A program made the position numbers and the translations under genes. The notes beneath the pieces are model-generated. The model made no database searches and was not told the DNA's origin. It saw only the letters and a program-made list of their open reading frames with translations. Positions 25,087-34,562 of a stretch of DNA of 64,000 nucleotides are shown here, piece by piece (the stretch's first letter is position 1; every line of letters begins with the position of its first letter). Source of the stretch: Pedobacter zeae (GTDB lineage Bacteria > Bacteroidota > Bacteroidia > Sphingobacteriales > Sphingobacteriaceae); assembly GCF_014196715.1 (NCBI RefSeq), contig NZ_JACIEF010000003.1:587874-651873 (forward strand). Direction: 5' to 3'.

Positions 25087-27399
25087 ATGAAAAAATTACA
25101 GCTTATCGGCTTGGTAATGCTATATACGTTATTAAGCAGCACCGCTTTTGCTGCCGCTTTAAAAAATATAAAAGGTAAGGTTATCGATGCCAGCACTCAA
25201 CAAACGTTGCCAGGGGCAACCATTTTTATTCCGGATTTAAAGGTTTCAGCCGTAACCAACAATGATGGCGAATTTACACTGAATAACCTTCCTTCAAAAG
25301 GAAGTTACCTGATCGAGGTTCATTATATAGGCTATAAAACTGCTACAAAAGTGGTAAACCTTGCCAATGCAGACGGATTGGCATTTTCTCTACAGCCCAC
25401 CACGATTGAAACCAAGGAAATTGTAATTACCGGAAGTTTAATCAGCAGTACCAGTAAAAGGAACAGCGCCTCATCTGCAGTTGTGGGTAAAGATCAGCTT
25501 TTGCAACCCTCTACCAATTTAATCGATGCGTTGAGCAAAGTGCCTGGTGTATCGCAGATCACCACGGGCCCTTCTATCTCTAAACCTGTAATCAGGGGTT
25601 TGGGTTATAACAGGATTGTAACTTTAGACGACGGGATAAAACAACAGGGACAGCAATGGGGTGATGAACACGGTATCGAAATCGATCAGTTTAAGTCAGA
25701 CCGTATCGAGGTTTTAAGGGGCGCAGCATCATTAATGTATGGATCGGACGCTCTTGGTGGTGTGATCAACCTTTTAGAGCCCAGCACCGCACCTGAAGGA
25801 CAAGTAAAAGGCGAATTTATCAGTAATTACTCAACCAACAACGGACTTACTGCTAACTCCTTAATGTTAAACGGTAACGAAAACGGTTTTGTTTGGAGGG
25901 CCCGTGGTACCTATAAAAATGCCTATTCTTTTAAAACGCCAACTGGGTATTTCCCTAATTCGGGTTTTAACGAAGCCGATTTAAGCGGTATGATAGGTTT
26001 GAACAAAAGCTGGGGTTATACCCACTTAAATGTTTCCAACTTTCGTAACAACATTGGCTTTTATGAGCCGAGTTTAGATGACAACGGAAATTTTGTGAAA
26101 GAAGATGGTAGTGCATTTACCAACGATGATTATAAAAACCGTACTTTAGAATTTCCGCGCCAGGATATCAGGCACTTTAAAATTGCTTTGAACAACAACT
26201 TCATTATCGGCAATGGTAATTTAAAGGTTGATTTAGGTTATCAGCAAAATCAACGCCGCGAGCTCGACGAGCCAACCCCAGCTTTGTTTTTTGATCTTAA
26301 AACATACAACGCGGATCTGAAATATTATATCCACGAAACCAACGGATGGCAGCCCGTTTTTGGTGTAAGTGTTGATGACGGACACAGTCAAAATAAAGGA
26401 ACAGAATTTTTAATCCCGGCATATGATACTTTTGGTTTAGGTGTTTTTGCCTATGCTAAGAAAAACTGGGAGAACAATACTTTTAGCATTGGTGCCCGTT
26501 ACGATTTCAGGAAAAACAATGGAAAACAATTAATTGTAGATGACGAAGAGCAATTTGCACCATTTAAAAATCAGTTTTCTAATGTGAGCGGTGCCTTAGG
26601 CTTTACTCACCAGTTTAATGATGAGTTAAACTTTAAAGCCAATGCAGGTTCGGCTTTCCGTGCACCAAACCCGGCAGAGTTAGGCTCAAATGGCGTGCAT
26701 GAAGGTACATTTAGATACGAGATCGGTAATGCAGATTTAAATCCTGAGCGCAGTTACCAGGTTGACGCTGCTTTAGAATATGAAGGCAAAATTGTAAGTG
26801 CCAGCGCAAGCATTTACAACAACTATATCCACAATTATATTTATGCATCGAATAACGGCGAACAAAGGGTAGCAGACGGCACCCTTTATGATGTTTTCCG
26901 TTACGGACAGGTAAATGCAAACCTTTATGGTGCCGAGGCCAGTTTAACCATTCACCCGGTTCCGTTTATTCATTTTGAAAATACTTTTGGATACGTTCAT
27001 GCACAGAACACGACTTTAAACAAGCCACTTGCTTTTATTCCGGCCGGAACGTTGAGGAATGAATTACGTTTCGAACCTAAACTTAAGGGAACAAATGATG
27101 CATACCTTTCTGTAGGCATCAACTCTGCGTTTAAACAAACCCGTGTTGATGATGTTTTCGAAACGCCAACCAGCGGTTATACTTTGTTAAATGCCGGAAT
27201 CGGCGCTACCTTTAATTTAGGCAAGCAGCCGGTTAAATTATCGGTATCGGCAAATAATCTGCTAAATCAAAAATATTATGATGCCTTAAGCAGGTTTAAA
27301 CCAGGCCGTTTTGACCAGGAAAACCTAAATTTAGGTGTTTATAATCCTGGTAGAAACATTACTTTCGGGTTGTATATTCCTTTTACAGTAGTTAAATAA
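25087..27399 (+). CDS. TonB-dependent receptor, probably for a metal
   Basis: A 770-residue outer-membrane receptor with a signal peptide (about 23 residues), a carboxypeptidase-regulatory-like domain (about 27-112), a plug domain (about 120-235, with SKPVIRGLGYNRI and VLRGAASLMYGSDALGGVI) and a beta-barrel ending in phenylalanine-rich strands. The DEHGIEID stretch between plug motifs resembles the DH-containing segment of zinc/copper receptors of the ZnuD kind. With the His/Cys-rich protein upstream, metal uptake is likely but not proven. No SusD partner is present, so it is not a glycan system. Confidence 0.9.
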   Translation: MKKLQLIGLVMLYTLLSSTAFAAALKNIKGKVIDASTQQTLPGATIFIPDLKVSAVTNNDGEFTLNNLPSKGSYLIEVHYIGYKTATKVVNLANADGLAFSLQPTTIETKEIVITGSLISSTSKRNSASSAVVGKDQLLQPSTNLIDALSKVPGVSQITTGPSISKPVIRGLGYNRIVTLDDGIKQQGQQWGDEHGIEIDQFKSDRIEVLRGAASLMYGSDALGGVINLLEPSTAPEGQVKGEFISNYSTNNGLTANSLMLNGNENGFVWRARGTYKNAYSFKTPTGYFPNSGFNEADLSGMIGLNKSWGYTHLNVSNFRNNIGFYEPSLDDNGNFVKEDGSAFTNDDYKNRTLEFPRQDIRHFKIALNNNFIIGNGNLKVDLGYQQNQRRELDEPTPALFFDLKTYNADLKYYIHETNGWQPVFGVSVDDGHSQNKGTEFLIPAYDTFGLGVFAYAKKNWENNTFSIGARYDFRKNNGKQLIVDDEEQFAPFKNQFSNVSGALGFTHQFNDELNFKANAGSAFRAPNPAELGSNGVHEGTFRYEIGNADLNPERSYQVDAALEYEGKIVSASASIYNNYIHNYIYASNNGEQRVADGTLYDVFRYGQVNANLYGAEASLTIHPVPFIHFENTFGYVHAQNTTLNKPLAFIPAGTLRNELRFEPKLKGTNDAYLSVGINSAFKQTRVDDVFETPTSGYTLLNAGIGATFNLGKQPVKLSVSANNLLNQKYYDALSRFKPGRFDQENLNLGVYNPGRNITFGLYIPFTVVK

Positions 27400-27425
27400 A
27401 ATTCACCGATTATATTTACAGAACA

Positions 27426-27468
27426 AAAAAGCGGAGCTGATCGATGAGATCATACTCCGCTTTTTGTT
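27426..27468 (+). terminator. Intrinsic terminator after the TonB receptor
   Basis: Stem AAAAAGCGGAG (27426-27436) pairing with CTCCGCTTTTT (27455-27465), 18-base loop. Ends in a T-run; symmetrical enough to act on the minus strand also. Confidence 0.82.
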
Positions 27469-27486
27469 TACCTACGTTTAAGAGAA

Positions 27487-27604
27487 TCGTCATCTCAATC
27501 GGAGCAATGCAAAATGGAGATCTTTTACCATGTTTATTAAAAAGTTAAAGATTTCTCCATTATGCAACCGATGAACATCGGCGAACCTTCAGTCGAAATG
27601 ACGA
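27487..27604. repeat. Long imperfect inverted repeat, TCGTCAT...ATGACGA type
   Basis: Ends TCGTCAT/ATGACGA, with inner arms ATCGGAGCAATGCAAAATGG... and its near-inverse from 27547 to 27572. Lies between convergent genes. Same general architecture as elements at 34463, 45565 and 62789. Confidence 0.65.
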
Positions 27605-27644
27605 TTTATGGAAGGTTATTAATACAAGAACACTTCTTAAATAT

Positions 27645-28709
27645 CTATCTTTTAGCCCTTACATATTGATTCGGCCATTCAACGTCATCGCCAAGAACCT
27701 GTGCCGCATGGGTTGGAAAATAAGCATCACGCAACGATTCGCGTGCAATGAAAATTAAATCGGCTTTGCCTTGTTCTAAAATTTCCTCTGCCTGTTCTGC
27801 TTCAACAATCACACCTACTGCACCAGTATAAATACCAATTTCATTCCTGATTTTATCTGCAAAAGGAACCTGGTAGTTTGGTCCGGCCGGAATGAAAGCG
27901 TCGGGTACATTTCCCCCCGAAGAGGTATCAATTAAATCTACTCCGCGATCTTTTAACACGGCTACCAATTTTAACGAATCATTCTCGTTCCACCCACCTT
28001 CTGTCCAATCTGTTGCCGAAATACGGACAAATAAAGGTAAATTTTCTGGCCATACCGATTGTACTGCTTCAACCACATCGATTACCAAACGGATCCGGTT
28101 TTCGAAACTTCCTCCATAAATATCTGTACGTTTATTGCTCAATGGACTAAAAAACTGGTGCAGTAAATAACCATGCGCGGCATGTATTTCTACTACTTTA
28201 TAGCCTGCATCGAGCGCCCGTTTTGCAGCTGCCCTGAACGCAAAAACAATATCCTGAATTTCCGAAACCGTTAATTCGTGTGGCTCTGCCTGCCCTGGCT
28301 TAAAAGGAATTGCCGATGGTGCAACAGGTTTCCAGCTATTTTCACCTTCAACAATCTGCGCTCCGCCGTCCCAGGGCACTTCGCAGCTGGCCTTTCTGCC
28401 TGCATGTGCCAATTGAATACCCGCAACAGCACCGTTATTATGGATAAAAGAAACGATCTGTTTCAGTTTTTCTACATGTTCATCTTTCCAGATGCCCAGA
28501 TCTGCGTAAGTAATTCTGCCATCTGCAGTTACTGCCGAGGCTTCCTGAATAATCAATCCTGCCCCACCAACGGCGCGGCTGCCTAAATGCACCAAATGCC
28601 AATCGTTGGCAAAACCATCAACCGCAGAATACTGGCACATTGGCGAAATCACTATTCTATTCTTTAAGGTTACATCCTTTATAGTTAAAGGAGAAAATAA
28701 TTTAGACAT
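27645..28709 (-). CDS. NADH:flavin oxidoreductase, old yellow enzyme family (YqjM/NamA-like)
   Basis: A 354-residue FMN enzyme. It has the YqjM-subfamily PMCQYSA motif with C25, the substrate-binding HAAH pair in EIHAAHGYLLHQFFSPLSN, and RTDIYGG. It should reduce activated C=C bonds with NADPH. It is followed upstream on the same strand by an aldo/keto reductase and a DoxX protein, so the three may form a redox or detoxification group. No regulator is adjacent. Confidence 0.92.
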   Translation of the reverse strand: MSKLFSPLTIKDVTLKNRIVISPMCQYSAVDGFANDWHLVHLGSRAVGGAGLIIQEASAVTADGRITYADLGIWKDEHVEKLKQIVSFIHNNGAVAGIQLAHAGRKASCEVPWDGGAQIVEGENSWKPVAPSAIPFKPGQAEPHELTVSEIQDIVFAFRAAAKRALDAGYKVVEIHAAHGYLLHQFFSPLSNKRTDIYGGSFENRIRLVIDVVEAVQSVWPENLPLFVRISATDWTEGGWNENDSLKLVAVLKDRGVDLIDTSSGGNVPDAFIPAGPNYQVPFADKIRNEIGIYTGAVGVIVEAEQAEEILEQGKADLIFIARESLRDAYFPTHAAQVLGDDVEWPNQYVRAKR

Positions 28710-28802
28710 ATCTTTTTTAATATTTTAACCACATAAAATACACACCGCACACGGAATGCTTTTTCTGTAAAAAACTTTGTGTGCCCTGTGGTTATATGAC
28801 CA

Positions 28803-29792
28803 TTAAAAGCCAGCGCGCGCTAATTCGGTATTAATTAGCTGAATTTCTCCGGCACTTAATTTTACATTTATTGCCGCTGCATTTTGCACCGCTTGTTTTT
28901 CATTTCTTGCACCTGCCAAAGCAATGGTGATGCCCGGGCGTTCAACTGTCCAACGCAATACCAGTTGAGATAAGGTGGCATTTTTCTCATCGGCCAACGG
29001 TTTTATCTTAGCCAAAAATGCATTTGTTTTTTCGATACTTTCTGGCGAGAAAAATTTATTTCCCTGGCGGTGATCCCCCTCTTCAAATTTGTAACCGGCC
29101 GTCATTTTTCCGGTTAATAAACCGCGTTCCATCGGGCTATAAGCTAAAACCGATTTATTTTTTTCAATGCAATAGGGAACAATTTCCTCTTCAACATCCC
29201 GGTTTACCATGCTAAATGGAATCTGGTTAGAGATAATTTCCAACGTCTGGTCTGCTTCTTTTAACTGTGCTACATCATAATTACATACCCCGGCATAACG
29301 TACCTTACCCTGTTCAATCAGCCTGCTCACGGCTTCGAAAGTTTCGCTGATCGGTGTGGTTGTATCCGGCCAATGGATCTGGTAAAGATCTATATAATCC
29401 GTTCCCAGGCGTTTTAAAGATTGCTCGCATTCGTAAATCACACTTTCTTTCCCGGCATATTTATAAATATCAATCTCTTTCCCCTCGTTGTTTTTACTCT
29501 TAAAGCCAAAATCGCCCCTGGCCAGGTCCCACCGCATCCCGAATTTGGTTACCAGCTGTAATTTATCGCGCGAGATGCCTTTTATTGCATCGCCTACAAT
29601 TTCTTCACTATCACCCTGACCATAAATGGGTGCGGTATCAATTGAGGTAACCCCTAAATCGTAACTGGCTTTAATTGCCTTAATTGCATCATTTCTATCT
29701 GTGCTTCCCCACATCCAGCCTCCAGCTGCCCAGGCGCCAAATGTGATTACCGAAAGTGCTAAATCTGAATTTCCAATTTTTCTGTATTCCAT
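28803..29792 (-). CDS. Aldo/keto reductase
   Basis: A 329-residue (beta/alpha)8 oxidoreductase. The catalytic tetrad can be placed: Asp in SIDTAPIYG and its Tyr, Lys in VTKFG, His in YQIHWPD. The C-terminal cofactor segment reads IALAGARNEKQ. It reduces carbonyls with NADPH. Starts two bases after the DoxX stop, so they are co-transcribed. Confidence 0.92.
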   Translation of the reverse strand: MEYRKIGNSDLALSVITFGAWAAGGWMWGSTDRNDAIKAIKASYDLGVTSIDTAPIYGQGDSEEIVGDAIKGISRDKLQLVTKFGMRWDLARGDFGFKSKNNEGKEIDIYKYAGKESVIYECEQSLKRLGTDYIDLYQIHWPDTTTPISETFEAVSRLIEQGKVRYAGVCNYDVAQLKEADQTLEIISNQIPFSMVNRDVEEEIVPYCIEKNKSVLAYSPMERGLLTGKMTAGYKFEEGDHRQGNKFFSPESIEKTNAFLAKIKPLADEKNATLSQLVLRWTVERPGITIALAGARNEKQAVQNAAAINVKLSAGEIQLINTELARAGF

Positions 29793-29794
29793 AA

Positions 29795-30190
29795 TTATTT
29801 TTTAAAGATGTTATCAACCGCATAACTGTTATGAGGTATGTAAGCAAGTAGTACCGATAAAAATGCCACATGAATGAGTTGAGAAGGCAGTGCATCCCAG
29901 TTTTCAATCATTGTTGTTCCGAAAATCAATGCTAGTGAAATCACTCCGGCCAATAATAAACCTTGTCGGGTAAATAAACCCAGTATGATCATAAACCCTG
30001 CTATAAACTCGGCAAATGGCAAAATATAACTAAAGGGAATAATCAATGTATCAGGTAAATATGATTTCGAAAATTGCCCAACCATCCAGCCACTAAAACC
30101 GGCAAGTTTTGGTAAACGCACCAAGCCGTGCCCGAAAAAACTCAAACCAATGGCTAAGCGGCTAAGCAGATATGCCCATTTTGGATCCAT
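29795..30190 (-). CDS. DoxX family membrane protein
   Basis: A 131-residue protein with four hydrophobic segments and the family pattern LSRLAIGLSFFGHGLVRL followed by PFAEFIAGFMIILGLFTR. DoxX-like proteins are linked to respiratory or thiol redox at the membrane, with no uniform function. First gene of the DoxX-AKR(-OYE) minus-strand group. Confidence 0.88.
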   Translation of the reverse strand: MDPKWAYLLSRLAIGLSFFGHGLVRLPKLAGFSGWMVGQFSKSYLPDTLIIPFSYILPFAEFIAGFMIILGLFTRQGLLLAGVISLALIFGTTMIENWDALPSQLIHVAFLSVLLAYIPHNSYAVDNIFKK

Positions 30191-30414
30191 ATTCTATCGA
30201 TTTACTACAAACATACAATCTCCACTGTCAGGATGTTTCAATGCAACAACTATTAAACTGATATTTTACCTTTCAATGGCTAAGGAGAAAGCGCAGAAAA
30301 GGAAGTTGCATTAGGTGTCTGCCGTGCAATAGAACGGCAACCGCAGTGTGCTAAACGCTGATCCCGAATTTTTTTATTTAAAAATTTGGAGATAAGGAAA
30401 CAAGATTATACTTT

Positions 30415-30438
30415 AGTGTATTATTTAACTAATACAGT
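30415..30438. promoter_or_regulatory. Probable YtrA/GntR operator
   Basis: Imperfect inverted repeat AGTGTA-N12-TACAGT, extended as TAGTGTATTA/TAATACAGTA, ending five bases before the ABC operon start. From memory, the B. subtilis YtrA site is AGTGTA-N13-TACACT; the operon encodes a YtrA-type regulator, so autoregulation is likely. Confidence 0.7.
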
Positions 30439-30442
30439 AGAT

Positions 30443-31270
30443 ATGATCAATATTAACAATCTTAATTTTGGCTACAGCAAGCAAAAGCCATTATTTAAAA
30501 ATATGAGCATGCGGTTAAGCAACGGCCATATTTATGGTTTGCTCGGTAAAAACGGAGCCGGCAAATCAACTTTATTAAAAAACCTCGCCGGTTTGGTGTA
30601 TGCGCAGAGCGGTACATTGGATGTAATGGGTTATGACCCTGCAAAAAGACAGCCTGCACTTTTAGAGCAGATCTGTTTTATTCCGGAAGAATTTTATTTG
30701 CCATCGGTAAAAATTGACGCTTATATAAAGGCTAATGCCCCATTCTATAAAAATTTCGATCACAATTATTTCGCTGATCTGATCAAAGAATTTGATATTC
30801 CTGTTGAACAGAAACTCATCAATATGAGTTACGGGCAGAAGAAAAAAGTAATTATCGCCTTCGGGTTGGCTACCCAGGCGAAGCTGGTAATTATGGATGA
30901 GCCTACCAACGGGTTAGACATCCCATCGAAGGCCCAGTTCAGAAAAATTATGGCTTCGGCCATGACGGATGAGCGCTGCATTATCATTTCTACCCACCAG
31001 GTAAGAGACCTGGATAACCTGATCGACACGGTGATTATGCTTGATGAGAACGATATTGCTCTTAAAGCTACTGTTGAAGAAATTACCGCAAAATTAACCT
31101 TTAAAAAAGTAAAAGAGATTGATAACAGCATTATTTATGCCGAGCCATCCCTCTCTGGTTATAATGCCGTGATGCCGAACTACCACCAGGAAGAAAGCAA
31201 ATTAGATATGGAGCTCCTTTTTAACGCCATACTTGCAGAAAAAATCAAATTTAAACCCTTATTCAGTTAA
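30443..31270 (+). CDS. ABC transporter ATP-binding protein (YtrB-like)
   Basis: ATG at 30443 gives a 275-residue ATPase with Walker A GKNGAGKST, a signature region reading MSYGQKKKV (LSGGQ variant), Walker B LVIMDEPTNGLD and the H-loop STHQV. The frame is open 19 codons further upstream, but those codons run through the operator. First gene of a four-gene operon with a permease, a GntR regulator and a small anchored protein. The substrate is unknown; YtrA-type operons in Firmicutes respond to envelope-acting antibiotics. Confidence 0.92.
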   Translation: MININNLNFGYSKQKPLFKNMSMRLSNGHIYGLLGKNGAGKSTLLKNLAGLVYAQSGTLDVMGYDPAKRQPALLEQICFIPEEFYLPSVKIDAYIKANAPFYKNFDHNYFADLIKEFDIPVEQKLINMSYGQKKKVIIAFGLATQAKLVIMDEPTNGLDIPSKAQFRKIMASAMTDERCIIISTHQVRDLDNLIDTVIMLDENDIALKATVEEITAKLTFKKVKEIDNSIIYAEPSLSGYNAVMPNYHQEESKLDMELLFNAILAEKIKFKPLFS

Positions 31271-31273
31271 GCG

Positions 31274-32077
31274 ATGAACAACACATTTAATATTAACCGG
31301 TTTAGCTTATTGCTTAAAAGACAATGGTTAGATTTTGGAAAAATTTATTTAATCAGTCTTATTGTACTGCTCGGAATTGTAGTGGGTTTTTATAGCTACA
31401 ATATTCCATCACCCTTAAAAGATAATAATTTTGATTACGATGGCAACCTCGATATGCGTTTCCGTTATCCTCTTTTCCTGATTCTGGGTTTTGTTTTTAT
31501 CAGTATTGTAGCCAGCAGCTATTTTAACATCCTGGGACAAAAATCAAGGGCAATTTTAGAACTGATGACACCGGCATCGACTTTCGAAAAATTCCTTGCA
31601 GGCGTAACCTACACTGCTATCATAAGCCTTTTCAGTTATTTATTGATTTTCTATTTAACAGATCTGGCTTTTGTAAAATATCTCAACAGCCATCTCAATG
31701 CTTTTAATCGTCCAGGTATCAGGCAAGTCGAATCCATCACCAACGAAGTATTTAATGATGAGGGCTACAGAAAATATTGCGGTTACTTTTTTGCCTTTCC
31801 ATTTCTTGTTACCAGTATATTTCTTTTAGGTTCGATTTATTTTAACCGTTTCCATTACATTAAAACAGCATTATCCTTGATGGTGTTTATCGGCCTGGCA
31901 TCATACCTGGTGGTTAAATTTTCGATGTGGATAATGGAAGGCAAGGTTCCCTACCATCACAGTTACAGGAAAGATGATAAGGACTGGATTTTGCTGGCAC
32001 TTTTACTACTAACAAGCATCATCACCATCATCATTTGGGCGATTACATACATCCGCCTTAAAGAAAAAGAAGTTTAA
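31274..32077 (+). CDS. ABC transporter permease
   Basis: A 267-residue protein with about six membrane segments (about 24-42, 68-88, 108-128, 170-188, 199-219, 240-260) and a charged KEKEV tail. It resembles ABC-2-type permeases only generally. Starts three bases after the ATPase stop, so it is the membrane half of the same transporter. Confidence 0.85.
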   Translation: MNNTFNINRFSLLLKRQWLDFGKIYLISLIVLLGIVVGFYSYNIPSPLKDNNFDYDGNLDMRFRYPLFLILGFVFISIVASSYFNILGQKSRAILELMTPASTFEKFLAGVTYTAIISLFSYLLIFYLTDLAFVKYLNSHLNAFNRPGIRQVESITNEVFNDEGYRKYCGYFFAFPFLVTSIFLLGSIYFNRFHYIKTALSLMVFIGLASYLVVKFSMWIMEGKVPYHHSYRKDDKDWILLALLLLTSIITIIIWAITYIRLKEKEV

Positions 32078-32094
32078 ATTTTAACGGTATCGAT

Positions 32095-32469
32095 ATGGAA
32101 TTTAGAGACAATAAGGCAATATACCTTCAAATTGCAGAATATGTTTGTGAACATATATTGCTCGGAAAATGGAAAGCGGAAGAAAAAGTACCCTCGGTTA
32201 GGGAATTAGCCGTTGAGCTTGAGGTAAACCCAAACACCGTAATGCGCACTTATGAGTTGCTACAGAATAAAAACATCATTAATAATAAAAGAGGGATCGG
32301 ATTTTTCATCACTGATGATGCTATAGACCATGTAAAAAGCTATAGAAAAGTATTGTTTATGGAAGATGAGCTCCCGGTGGTGTTCAGGAATATATATTTA
32401 TTGAATATTAGCTTTGGTGAACTGGAAAGCAGATATAAAACATTTGTAAAAGAAAATTTTAACGCTTAA
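32095..32469 (+). CDS. GntR family regulator, YtrA subfamily
   Basis: A 124-residue protein: a GntR winged helix (YLQIAEYVCEHIL, EKVPSVRELAVELEVNPNTVMRTYELLQ broken at 40-67, GIGFFI wing) with only a short C-terminal helix of about 45 residues. That is the YtrA layout without a large ligand domain. Third gene of the ABC operon; it probably binds the inverted repeat at 30415-30438. Confidence 0.93.
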   Translation: MEFRDNKAIYLQIAEYVCEHILLGKWKAEEKVPSVRELAVELEVNPNTVMRTYELLQNKNIINNKRGIGFFITDDAIDHVKSYRKVLFMEDELPVVFRNIYLLNISFGELESRYKTFVKENFNA

Positions 32470-32473
32470 CAAT

Positions 32474-33325
32474 ATGAAAACAAGTAATAAATTATTAATC
32501 AGCCTGGCGGTACTACTCATCGCTATACCAATTATAGTTGTGGCCATAAACGCAAAAGTAAATTACAAGGAAAGAGGGATTGAAGACTCTTATTTGGGTA
32601 CACAACAAATCAATAATGAAAGTTTTGAACAAAAATCGAAAGAAAGGGTTAGCTTTTCATTGCAATCGCCTTTTAATGCAGTTCAGATTAAAGATGCAAA
32701 GGGTTTCAGTGTACAACTTTTTGTAAAAAAAGATAACAAATACGGACTTAAAATTCAGGAAAGGTTTAAAAACGATTTGAAGTATGAAGTAGATGCAAAC
32801 GGTGTACTTCAACTATCGATTAAAAATTTTAACGAGGATAATGGCATTGAAAAAATTGTTATTGTCGTTTATTGCCCAAATATCAGCGAAGTTTCGGTCA
32901 AAAATTCAGATATTTTAGAATTTAGTGCACATTCTGATGCTGTAACATTAAACTTAGACAACGTTAAAGATCTATTTTTAACCGGAGATATTACCAGCAA
33001 CGATTCAAAAGGGAAAATCACAAGTATAATTAACCCAACTAAAATTGGCAAACTTTACCTTAACCTAAATAAAACCAAGTTTAGCGGTTATACAAATTCT
33101 TTTAGGGATCTGTATGTTAATGCAAATAAATCAGAAGTTGAAATAGGGAATATGGATGAAAATAACACAAAGCCTTTCCCTTTTGATAATCTGAGTATCA
33201 AAACAACAGACACTTCCAGGGTACAATTGCAAAATGTGAATGTAAAATCCTTTGCAGGCGATTTCTCAGATGCTACAACGTTACAGATCCCAACACCCTT
33301 ACTTAAACAGTTATTTAAGAAATAA
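32474..33325 (+). CDS. Anchored beta-solenoid protein, head-GIN-like
   Basis: A 283-residue protein with one N-terminal membrane anchor or signal (about 7-27) and a C-terminal region of repeating short beta strands (ISEVSVKNSDILEF, VTLNLDNVKDLFL, IGKLYLNLNKTKF, LYVNANKSEVEIG). This resembles the putative autotransporter adhesin head GIN domain (DUF2807). The assignment is by pattern only. It starts four bases after the GntR gene, so it is part of the YtrA-type operon, presumably on the envelope side. Confidence 0.7.
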   Translation: MKTSNKLLISLAVLLIAIPIIVVAINAKVNYKERGIEDSYLGTQQINNESFEQKSKERVSFSLQSPFNAVQIKDAKGFSVQLFVKKDNKYGLKIQERFKNDLKYEVDANGVLQLSIKNFNEDNGIEKIVIVVYCPNISEVSVKNSDILEFSAHSDAVTLNLDNVKDLFLTGDITSNDSKGKITSIINPTKIGKLYLNLNKTKFSGYTNSFRDLYVNANKSEVEIGNMDENNTKPFPFDNLSIKTTDTSRVQLQNVNVKSFAGDFSDATTLQIPTPLLKQLFKK

Positions 33326-33394
33326 TACCAATTGGAAGTATTAATTAACCTTCTTTATTGAGCTTAAGTAAAAAAAGGGCATGATTTTTAAGCT

Positions 33395-33431
33395 AACTAA
33401 TTGGCAAAAGTATAACTTGGGCCAATTAGTT
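33395..33431. promoter_or_regulatory. 11-bp inverted repeat upstream of an alpha/beta hydrolase
   Basis: Perfect arms AACTAATTGGC (33395-33405) and GCCAATTAGTT (33421-33431), 15-base spacer containing a weak TAACTTGG -7-like box. It lies 26 bases before the hydrolase ATG. It may be an operator. Confidence 0.5.
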
Positions 33432-33456
33432 TAGTTTTTACATCAATACCTGATTC

Positions 33457-34443
33457 ATGAAGAAGTTTTTCTTGTTGTTTACCCTTTGTTTCTTCGTTCT
33501 TAGCCAGCTTAAAGCACAAAAAACAGATACCCTATCCATTACCCTAGATAACGTAAAATACCCTTATCCGGTTAAATATTTCCCGATCAATACTGAAGGG
33601 CAAGACATTAAAATGGCCTATATGGATGTTGCCCCCACGGCAAATGCAAATGGCAAAACAGCAATTCTTTTCCATGGAAAAAACTTTGGCGGTTACTATT
33701 GGACCAATGTTATTAAAGCCCTAAGCAACATTGGCTACCGCGTTATTGTTCCCGACCAGATCGGTTTTGGCAAATCATCAAAAGCATTTATCCATTACAG
33801 TTTCCACCAAATGGCTACCTGGAACAAGAGGCTTTTAGATACACTTGGCGTTCAGAAAGCCGTGGTTTTGGGCCACAGCATGGGTGGTATGCTGGCCACA
33901 CGCTTTGCTTTAATGTATCCTGAAGCAACAGAAAAACTCCTGCTCGAAAACCCAATCGGCTTAGAGGATTACAAAACATTTATTCCTTACATTAATACCG
34001 CTCAACAATACAAAACCGAACTAAAAACCACTGCAGAAAGCGTTAGAAAATATTACCAGGGTTCTTATTTTACCTATTGGAAACCTGAATATGAATACCT
34101 GGTTGATATTGCAGGCGGCGTAACCCATAGTGCCGATTATCCGCGCTGGGCTAAAGTCGCAGCATTAACCTACACCATGATCTATGAACAATCGGTGGTA
34201 TACGAATTTCAGAATTTAAAGGTACCTACTGTTTTATTTATTGGTAAGGAGGATAAAACCATTGTAGGCAAAGGATTGCTTACGCCAGATCAGCAGGCCC
34301 TGCATGGCCAGTACAAACTTTTAGGCAAACAGACGGCGGCTAAAATTATTGGTGCTAAAATCATCGAATTTGATGCCTGCGGGCATATACCGCACATCGA
34401 AATCCCGACCGAATTTTTGGTGGCTTTAACGGGTAGTTTGTAA
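33457..34443 (+). CDS. Secreted alpha/beta-fold hydrolase
   Basis: A 328-residue exported protein with a signal peptide of about 20 residues. The fold motifs are LFHGKNFGGYYW (oxyanion region), the nucleophile elbow GHSMGG, and the C-terminal histidine in DACGHIPHIE. It belongs to the broad hydrolase family that includes epoxide hydrolases and haloperoxidases. The substrate is not identifiable. Monocistronic, with a possible operator upstream. Confidence 0.9.
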   Translation: MKKFFLLFTLCFFVLSQLKAQKTDTLSITLDNVKYPYPVKYFPINTEGQDIKMAYMDVAPTANANGKTAILFHGKNFGGYYWTNVIKALSNIGYRVIVPDQIGFGKSSKAFIHYSFHQMATWNKRLLDTLGVQKAVVLGHSMGGMLATRFALMYPEATEKLLLENPIGLEDYKTFIPYINTAQQYKTELKTTAESVRKYYQGSYFTYWKPEYEYLVDIAGGVTHSADYPRWAKVAALTYTMIYEQSVVYEFQNLKVPTVLFIGKEDKTIVGKGLLTPDQQALHGQYKLLGKQTAAKIIGAKIIEFDACGHIPHIEIPTEFLVALTGSL

Positions 34444-34462
34444 TATAAGTATTTTTGACCGA

Positions 34463-34551
34463 TCGTCATTCTCGCGCATGCGTGAATCCTAAAGCTTATG
34501 ATAAGCACCGTTATAAAGCATTAAGATTCCCAATCAAGTTGGGAATGACGA
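34463..34551. repeat. Extragenic inverted repeat, TCGTCATTC...GAATGACGA
   Basis: Nine-base perfect ends (34463-34471 and 34543-34551), with an inner hairpin TTCCCAA-tcaag-TTGGGAA near the right end. Sits between convergent genes. Confidence 0.7.
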
Positions 34552-34562
34552 CAACGCTAAAC

